Assembly (NCBI GenBank): GCA_039602395.1
Contig: JBCNJP010000017.1
Span: 87,061,160 to 87,125,159 of the forward strand
Direction: 5' to 3'
Length of the DNA stretch: 64,000 nucleotides
Source: Deinandra increscens subsp. villosa
Taxonomy: Eukaryota > Streptophyta > Magnoliopsida > Asterales > Asteraceae
In this document: in pieces, positions 57,304 through 64,000 of the stretch
Layout of the letters: the number at the start of each line of letters is the position of its first letter
Position numbering within the stretch: position 1 is the first letter of the stretch
Notes under the pieces: model-generated
What the model was told of the DNA's origin: nothing
Databases searched by the model: none
The model's input: only the letters and a program-made list of their open reading frames with translations
Position numbers and translations under genes: made by a program

Positions 57304-57315
57304 GGTATCAGAGCT
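57304..57315 (+). promoter_or_regulatory. tRNA-iMet primer binding site of I
   Basis: TGGTATCAGAGC, 2 bp after the LTR end. Confidence 0.95.
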
Positions 57316-57529
57316 TTCTGGTTCACTATACTGATCTGTGGTTGCTATTTTCGGATTTTTGAAGCGTTTTTCGTGTTTCTCGAGTTTGTTTTCGTGTTAT
57401 TCATCAATTCGATCGAGTGTTTGGTGTCAAATCTGTTTCTAAATCACTTTCTATCGGTTTTACTGATCCACAGTAACGAGTTTCGTCAAAATCAGTCATT
57501 TTTCGCGCGTTTTTGAAAAATAAGTTCGA

Positions 57530-57790
57530 AGTTCGGAGTCTTCGGATCAGGTTCGGAGTAACTGCTCCGAACTTGAAGTTCGATCGACTTTCGGTCAATC
57601 TTCGGTGGGAGTTCGGTGGTCTGGTCTAGTTCGGATTAGGTTCGGAGTTAGATCGGAGCTACATAGGTTCGGTCGACATTCGGACGTTTGATTTTGTTTC
57701 GGAGCACGTTCGGACGGAGTTCGGAGCTTACTTATAAGTTCGGACAGAGTTCGGCGCTTAGTTATAAGTTCGGAGAGAGTTCGGCCGGCA
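57530..57790 (+). repeat. GTTCGGA-rich leader of element I
   Basis: The word GTTCGG (often AGTTCGGA) recurs about fifteen times in the untranslated leader between the primer site and gag, almost always in one orientation. The same word is in the LTR. Confidence 0.85.
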
Positions 57791-57818
57791 GAATCTTAAT
57801 TTTTTTTTAAAAAAAACG

Positions 57819-59542
57819 ATGTCAGAATTTCAAGTGTTTGCTGTAATGCAAAGTGCTATGCAAACCATGTTGAATTTTGATAATGAAATTGGAACAAGTC
57901 AGAAAGTTCCCAAATTGTTGAAGCTAGAAGATTATCAAAATTGGAAGAAACGGTTTTCTGCATACATAAGCACAAATGATATTGATCTATGGATTCCGAT
58001 TCGAAAATTGTATGAACGACCAACTGAAGAAGGAGATTATAAGGAACTTCAAGATTTTCATGCTGCTGAAAGGAAAAGTTATGAGCTTGAAAAGAAAGTT
58101 TATGGTTATCTTACAATGGCTTTACCTACTGAATTGTTACATCAATTCAGCACTTGTAAGAAATCAAAGCAATTGTGGGATGCTCTCTCAGCAAGATGTG
58201 AGGGTAATGATGATTACAAGAAGAGTCGGAAGAAAGTGTTGAACAAAGAATTTGATAATTTTCAAAACTATGACAATGAGAACATTACTGCTCTCGTTTC
58301 ACGGTTTTCACATCTAATGAGTGAATTAAAGGTAGTTGGTATTGAGAAATCTGATGCTGATTTAAAAGAGAAGATTATGGAAGCTTTACCTGAGAAGTGG
58401 GAGAATTATGTTTTGCTGCTCACTCATGACAAGGATTATTCTACAATTACGTTTCACGAGCTTACTGGTAAACTTCATGCTCGAGAAATGGAAATGTTAA
58501 ATTCAAAGAAATCAACTGCTACTTTGCAAAATCCTGAATTATATCATGGTGAGAATACGGCGAGCATGAATGCTAAAGCTAAACCAAGTCTGAGTTCTGC
58601 ACCTAGTACAGCTTTCTTGACTGGAATTTCTGATAATTATGATAACAAGTCTTCACGGGGTTGTAGCTTTACAATTCCAAATCTTTCAAGTCAGAATGCT
58701 TTTTCTGCTGAATCAACAGAGGATTGTGCTAAATGATTTCTGCTTTGATCTCATCATCTTTTGGTTCGATTATTAAGAATGTTGCAGATGCAAAGTTAAC
58801 CAGTGATGATCTTGATGATCTTGATGCTCTTGATGATGATCAACTAACTGAATTGGATATATATTGGCAGTATGCTATGTTATGCCAAAGATCGAAGAGA
58901 TTCTTCAAGAAGCATGGAAGAAATCTTTCTGGTAATAAATTGGGTTTTGACAAGTCTAAGCTAAAATGTTATAAATGTTCACAGTTTGGTCATTTTGCCA
59001 AAGATTGTCAACAGGCACATGCAAGCAAGCCGGGTTTTACTCAATCATCCAAGCCTGGTTTTACTCAACCATCTACTAGTAACACAAGTAAGACAACAAC
59101 GTTGACAGCTCAACATGATGGTGTTTATGATTGGGGTCAACAGTTTGAATATGATTCACCTGCCTTGATAGTTACTCATGATCAACAAGAGGATTTCTGT
59201 TCAGATACTAGTTCTGATACTAGTTCAAATCCAAGTTCTTATGAATCTGCTGAGAATATGGAGAGTCTGATGAAAGAAAATATTTCATTATTGCATGAAG
59301 TTCACAAGCTTTCTGAGGAATTCAAGGTTGTAAAGGCAGAATTAGAAATGTCTAAAAACAATGAGAAGGAATTGGGTATGAAGCATGAATTTTTGCTTCA
59401 AGAGATCAATTTGTTGAATGAAGTCTTAGAAATTACTAAACAAGAGAATAGGGATGTTGAAGCTGTAAAAGTTAAAATCTGTGAAGAAAGGGATGAGTTG
59501 GAGAAAGAAATCAAGAAATGGAAGGATGAAGCGGAGGATATT
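57819..59542 (+). CDS. gag of copia element I, cut by copia J
   Basis: The ATG at 57819 starts MSEFQVFAVMQSAMQ. The UBN2-like gag domain is at residues about 25-230 (LLKLEDYQNWKKRF, KQLWDALSARCEGN, MSELKVVGIEKSDAD, ALPEKWENY). The first frame ends in TGA at 58734-58736; the continuation lies in another frame starting at the overlapping ATG 58733, most simply a small indel. The second frame has an acidic segment, a CCHC knuckle (CYKCSQFGHFAKDC, about 58969-59010), S/T-rich sequence and a coiled coil (59250-59540). It is cut at 59543 by the LTR of J; the last codons read from that LTR are not native. Confidence 0.88.
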
Positions 59543-59949
59543 TGTTGGGCTAGGCTTATTTAAGGCATGAACATTTGTATTTGGGCTAACTTTGTTTTGT
59601 TTTGGGCTTAGTCTAGCTTATTTAATAGGCCATGTGGGCCATTTGTATGTTTATGATTGGGCTAGATTGTGTTTATGATTGGCCCAAGTTTTGTATGAGG
59701 TGGTATATATACCACCTCATTGTAACCGATTAGGGCAAGCTTTTCTATCAATCTAAAGCAGTTTACGATTTCCATTGTTCATTGCTTGTTTACGATCAGC
59801 TTCCTTTAGTAGCTTTTATCACTCAAGACTTCATCTTTTCATGAGATTTGGTCTATTCTTCTACTATTGTTCTTGAATCAAGCTTGTACGAGGTTTCCGC
59901 ACTCGTATTAGTTTAGATATCGTGTTGTTTGGTTGATCTCGGACCTACA
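59543..59949 (+). mobile_element. 5' LTR of copia element J
   Basis: 407 bp, TGTTGGGCTAGG to GACCTACA. TATATATA near 59703 within a palindromic GGTATATATACC. Words GGGCTA and GGCCCA recur at 59546-59690. Inserted in the coiled-coil part of the gag of I. Confidence 0.9.
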
Positions 59950-59951
59950 AT

Positions 59952-59963
59952 TGGTATCAGAGC
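59952..59963 (+). promoter_or_regulatory. tRNA-iMet primer binding site of J
   Basis: TGGTATCAGAGC, 2 bp after the LTR end. Confidence 0.96.
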
Positions 59964-60049
59964 CAAGAATCATTGATTCGAGGCTCACACGGTATTGATT
60001 CAAGAAGGTTTTCTGGGTTTCTGGGTTGGTTTCGAAGATTTGAAGGAGT

Positions 60050-60540
60050 TTCAGGTGATTACGATCTCTGTTGCTGCTGGTGTTCATCAGTTTTGGTGTT
60101 TGCGATCAAGTTTTCTGGGTTTTGGAGTGTTTACGAGTTCATCAGTTGAAGATCTGCTGTTTTCTTGTGTTTACGACTTCAAGAAGTCATTTTTATTTCG
60201 TTTACGACTTCAAGATCTGGTTTTTAAGGGATTACGATTCGTACATTTGGAGTTTACGATTTTTCTAGGTCGTAATCGGTGTTTACGACGTTGCCAATCG
60301 GATTCGCGGAGTCGGAATCAGGGTTTACGATCAAATCTGATCGTAATTGGTGATTACGATTGAGTCAATCGGAATCGAAGGTTTACGATTATCGGAATCG
60401 TAATCGGGAATCGTAATCGGGTGTTTACGATCTTTATATCGGAATCGGTGTTTGCGATTTTGGGTTGATCGGAATCAGGTGTTCACGATCGTAATCAGCT
60501 CTTTGCAATCGTAATCAAGTGTTTTTCATCGTAATCTCAG
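60050..60540 (+). repeat. TTTACGAT / ATCGTAATC array in the leader of J
   Basis: The words TTACGAT and ATCGTAA are exact reverse complements of each other. Together they occur about two dozen times in the untranslated leader between primer site and gag, mixed with TCGGAATC. The RNA could form many alternative stems. Confidence 0.88.
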
Positions 60541-60585
60541 ACTTTGGACTTTTGGACCTTAGTTTTTGTTACCCAAGCTATCGGG

Positions 60586-63260
60586 ATGGACTTTGAGCCG
60601 AGCATGTATCAGAAATTGGACTTCGAGATCGGATCTATTACTCGTCCACCTAGACTTACTTCGGCAGATAATTTTTTGGAATGGAAGTATAGGTTCGAAA
60701 ACCACTTGAAGAGTGTTGATTTAAGGTTATGGAGAGCAGTGCTGAATGGACCACACATACCTATGCATGGAGCGGGAGCTAAAGCAGGAAAGGCCAAGAT
60801 TGAAGATGAGTTTGAGGATGAAGACTGGGAAAGATGTAACAAGGCAGAGAGGGCCTTTGCAATAATGACCATGGCATTGACACCGGACATTGCTCAAGGG
60901 TTTAAGCATTGCAAAACGGCAAAGGAACTGTGGAATGCATTGATAGTGGCTTATGAAGGAAACCCAGACATCAAGGCAAGTCGAAAGCAGATGTTGAAGC
61001 AAAAGTTCAATTTGTTTAATCATATTCAGGGTGAATCCTTCGAAGCTCAAGTGCAAAGATTTGTCTCTCTAATGGCTGAGATGTCAAGTTATGGAGTGGA
61101 ACCGGAATTGGAAGATAAAAATTTGAAGCTCCTAAACAGTTTGCCTAAGTCATGGAACACCAACATTTCAATCATTAAGGACAACAACAAACTGAGTGAA
61201 CTGTCTTTGGATGAAATGATCAACAAGTTGAAGTCCAAGATGATTGATGATAAGCAGCGTGAGTTGAATCATATAAGTTCACTAAGTTTGGCGGGGAAGT
61301 TGAATCAAGCTTTGTTGTCTGAAGAGGTTGATGAGAAGCAGAAAGGAAAGGCTGTAGCAGGTGGATCAAGTTCAATGAGTCAAACGAAGGCATTCGTGGC
61401 ACAACCCCAATCAGGTTCAAGTGGAGGCGAAACTTCTGAAGCTAACAACGATCCCAATTTTGCTCTGGGTATGGGATTCATGAATAGTTATCATGCGTTG
61501 ATGGCTGGAACACTAATTCCTTCTGAGATTCTTTCGGGGGAGCTTAATCAGATTAATCCAGAAGACGTGGAAATGTTGGACGTCTCTTGGCAAATGGCTA
61601 TGGCAGTGTTCAGGGCTAAAAAGTTCATGGCTACTACGGGGCGAAATGTTTGGAAGGACCAAGATAAGATCAGGATGGGGTTTGATAAGACGAAGCTTAG
61701 GTGCTACAATTGTGATGAATATGGGCACTTTGCTAGGGAGTGCAGCAAACCAAGGAAGGAAAGAGCAGAGCTGAAGAAGTCAGCTGATGGGAAGGGAAAG
61801 GCAGAGACAAGTGCCTTGGTGGTGCAAGAAGGTGGTGGCTATGACTGGACCCCACAGCTGAAGGATCTGAGTTTGACGCATGCTATGATGACAACTTTGG
61901 ATGATGATGATGATGAACAAGAGCATGCTTTTGTGGTTACTAATGATGAACCAGAGGAACCAGAGGAGAATGAAGCATTGACTGCAGATCACACCAAGGT
62001 ATGTTCTAATTCTGTTTGTGATCGTATAATTACTACTCTTAGAGAATATTGCAAAAACTTTGAATCTGAATTGTTTGAAGTCAAATGTGAAAAGAGTTCT
62101 TTCAAGGGTAGATGGAATAAGAATGAAGAAAAGGTTAAAGCCCAGAAACTAGATATAGCTAAGTATAAGAACCTTGCAACTGAAAATGCCTATTTGTATG
62201 ACAACGCTAAGTTAGAAATAGCTGAGCTAAGTAAACAAATAGAAGAACTTAAGCATAAGAACAATGAGATGCAGGTTAAACTTGATATCAACCTTATGAG
62301 AAGCAAAAGGATGTTGCAGGCTAGTAAATCCTTAGATAATTGCATAACTGAGGTTAGAATGGGAAAGGACAAAGGTGGAATAGGAATCAGCTTTGCAACC
62401 AAGAATGTTGTTCCTCAAGACAAAACTAGAGATGTCATAGGAATGATCTTAGAGGAGGATCAGATTGATAGATCGGCATCGGAAATGCATGAAGAAGGAC
62501 CTCCCTTAGATAGTGTCTTGGTTGGAGTGAAGCCTTTGACTGAGGAGGAAATTGAGAATGAAAAACACATGACTTATGGGTTGGGTAAAATGAATAGAGT
62601 GATGACAGACCCATGTGAAGCAGGCCCATCCAATACTTCAATAAATAACTGTGTGAGCACTTCTGATGTATCTGTTTCTTGTGCAGATGAAGTAGAAATC
62701 AATGACATTTCTGAGGAGGATGAAGAGTGTCGGAGAGTGGATGAGAGTCATGCGTCTAGTAGTTCTAATAGTTCTAGTTTATGTTTACCTAAGGATGATG
62801 TAATGGCACTTGTGTCAGAACTAGAAACATCCAAGTCAAAACAAGTAGCTGTATCGATGTTAAAAAATGTTTCAGAATCTAATGAAAAAGTGTCTGGTTT
62901 TAAAATTCGTGTGCCTAACACAAAAATTGGTCGTGAGACTAAGCCCAAAGACTTCGTTGCTTATCCCCAGGTTGTGTCAGCTTTTAATAGAACCAACAAA
63001 TCCAAATCGGATCAATTTTGTTTAATTACACAATCTGATAAGGAAAAACAACGTGTCATACACAAATGGGATGATAAGCCAGAGTGGAAGTCGTCTTACC
63101 CAAGACGTTCATACCTCTGTAGTCATGTCAATGGGCCTAGACTCATGAATTGCTTTCAATGTGGAAAGCCAGGACATTTTGCAGCTAACTGTGTGAACAG
63201 ACCTTACCAACCATACTATCCACAAAATCCACGGACTAGTATGTTGGAAAAGATGATGTC
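60586..63260 (+). CDS. gag of copia element J, open up to the assembly gap
   Basis: Open from 60544; the Met at 60586 (MDFEPSMYQKL) looks the better start because the first 14 codons are poorly charged leader-like sequence. About 890 codons are visible without a stop. UBN2-like gag domain at residues about 20-210 (FLEWKYRFENHL, AKELWNALIVAYEGN, LNSLPKSWNTNI). First CCHC knuckle CYNCDEYGHFAREC at 61702-61743; coiled coil at about 62040-62300; acidic and serine-rich linkers; second CCHC knuckle CFQCGKPGHFAANC at 63151-63192. The plan (knuckle, coil, knuckle) matches element E. It is the most intact copia frame here and may continue into pol across the gap. Confidence 0.9.
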
Positions 63261-63760
63261 NNNNNNNNNNNNNNNNNNNNNNNNNNNNNNNNNNNNNNNN
63301 NNNNNNNNNNNNNNNNNNNNNNNNNNNNNNNNNNNNNNNNNNNNNNNNNNNNNNNNNNNNNNNNNNNNNNNNNNNNNNNNNNNNNNNNNNNNNNNNNNNN
63401 NNNNNNNNNNNNNNNNNNNNNNNNNNNNNNNNNNNNNNNNNNNNNNNNNNNNNNNNNNNNNNNNNNNNNNNNNNNNNNNNNNNNNNNNNNNNNNNNNNNN
63501 NNNNNNNNNNNNNNNNNNNNNNNNNNNNNNNNNNNNNNNNNNNNNNNNNNNNNNNNNNNNNNNNNNNNNNNNNNNNNNNNNNNNNNNNNNNNNNNNNNNN
63601 NNNNNNNNNNNNNNNNNNNNNNNNNNNNNNNNNNNNNNNNNNNNNNNNNNNNNNNNNNNNNNNNNNNNNNNNNNNNNNNNNNNNNNNNNNNNNNNNNNNN
63701 NNNNNNNNNNNNNNNNNNNNNNNNNNNNNNNNNNNNNNNNNNNNNNNNNNNNNNNNNNNN
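63261..63760. other. Assembly gap of 500 N
   Basis: Exactly 500 N, a typical placeholder size, so the true distance is unknown. Frames translated across it are not real. Confidence 0.98.
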
Positions 63761-63978
63761 GCCAAGACTAGAATTTCTTCCGGAACGCTACGAATGGGAT
63801 GTATAAACTTGCTGATGCTTTTATAAGTGGCTTGGTGAACCTCGGCTGCTTTTGGTATCACATCATGAACGGTCAATCGAATGTCTCTCCAGGCCATCGT
63901 TTCAGGAAGACATAAATCATCTAGATAAAAGAATTGATTCTTCCATTGCCGATTCTGAGGGGGTTTTCTACTGAACAA
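63761..63978 (-). pseudogene. Accessory protein fragment, same family as 11364-14148
   Basis: About 70 codons from 63978 down to the gap: KPPQNRQWKNQFFYLDD, VHDVIPKAAEVHQATY, IRSVPEEILVL. It aligns with 13740-13460 with few differences, on the same strand. Both ends are cut, by the window edge and the gap, so completeness cannot be judged; it is entered as a fragment. Confidence 0.7.
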
Positions 63979-64000
63979 TTGGTTGATATCGCGACGTTTC

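Noticed and set aside
19063..59963. TGGTATCAGAGC strings as tRNA gene pieces
   Set aside because: They are primer binding sites next to LTR ends, with no tRNA fold around them.
63109..63978. Minus-strand 289-residue frame and plus-strand frame to 63771, both crossing the N run
   Set aside because: Translation through N is meaningless. Only 60586-63260 (+) and 63761-63978 (-) are supported.
1..64000. Host protein-coding genes
   Set aside because: Every frame with a recognisable domain belongs to a transposable element; remaining frames are short and lack support.

Overview
The window is a stretch of plant nuclear DNA made almost entirely of transposable elements nested inside one another. 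I recognise no host gene, tRNA or rRNA. Several LTR retrotransposon lineages known from flowering plants are present (Ty1/copia with tRNA-iMet primer sites; Ty3/gypsy of the Tat, Athila and chromovirus types), plus a hAT DNA transposon. Several accessory protein families resemble ones I remember as abundant in Asteraceae (lettuce, Tanacetum, sunflower). Asteraceae is therefore my best guess for the host, but that rests on recall and not on a search.

Layout. (1) 1-1.6 kb: the 3' end of a plus-strand copia-like element and its LTR. (2) 1.88-7.9 kb: a minus-strand gypsy primer site and LTR, split by a 4.7 kb hAT element (2804-7503) with a perfect 8-bp target duplication. The hAT element is itself hit by two solo LTRs (4325-4958 and 6246-7345), each with a perfect 5-bp duplication. 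(3) 9.1-15.9 kb: truncated LTR pieces and a minus-strand accessory gene with its own TATA box. (4) 15.9-18.3 kb: non-coding LTR-like debris. (5) 18313-42153: a three-deep nest. Plus-strand copia D holds minus-strand copia E (19505-34547), which holds a minus-strand Tat gypsy element (24393-33584). All boundaries are set by LTR ends and 5-bp duplications. (6) 42.2-51.5 kb: a copia 5' half (H) fused without an LTR to a 5'-truncated Athila element. (7) 51469-64000: a chromovirus-like gypsy element sits in the Athila LTR; its right LTR is hit by copia I, which is hit by copia J. J runs into a 500-N assembly gap (63261-63760).

Most coding regions are broken by stop codons, frameshifts or deletions. 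The best preserved are the Tat pol segment (catalytic D,D(35)E intact), the gag genes of I and J, and the chromovirus gag. Copia elements D and E and the chromovirus-like element have gag but no pol, so they could only have moved with enzymes supplied in trans.

Two observations stand out. First, nearly every LTR family here carries its own short, usually self-complementary motif repeated irregularly between the LTR start and the TATA box. In D a copy of that motif also sits upstream of a second, internal TATA box in front of an accessory ORF. Second, the Tat gag-protease and pol frames are separated by one in-frame TAG followed by CAATTA, which matches the plant-virus stop-readthrough consensus UAG-CAR-YYA, although plain C-to-T decay is an equally available explanation.
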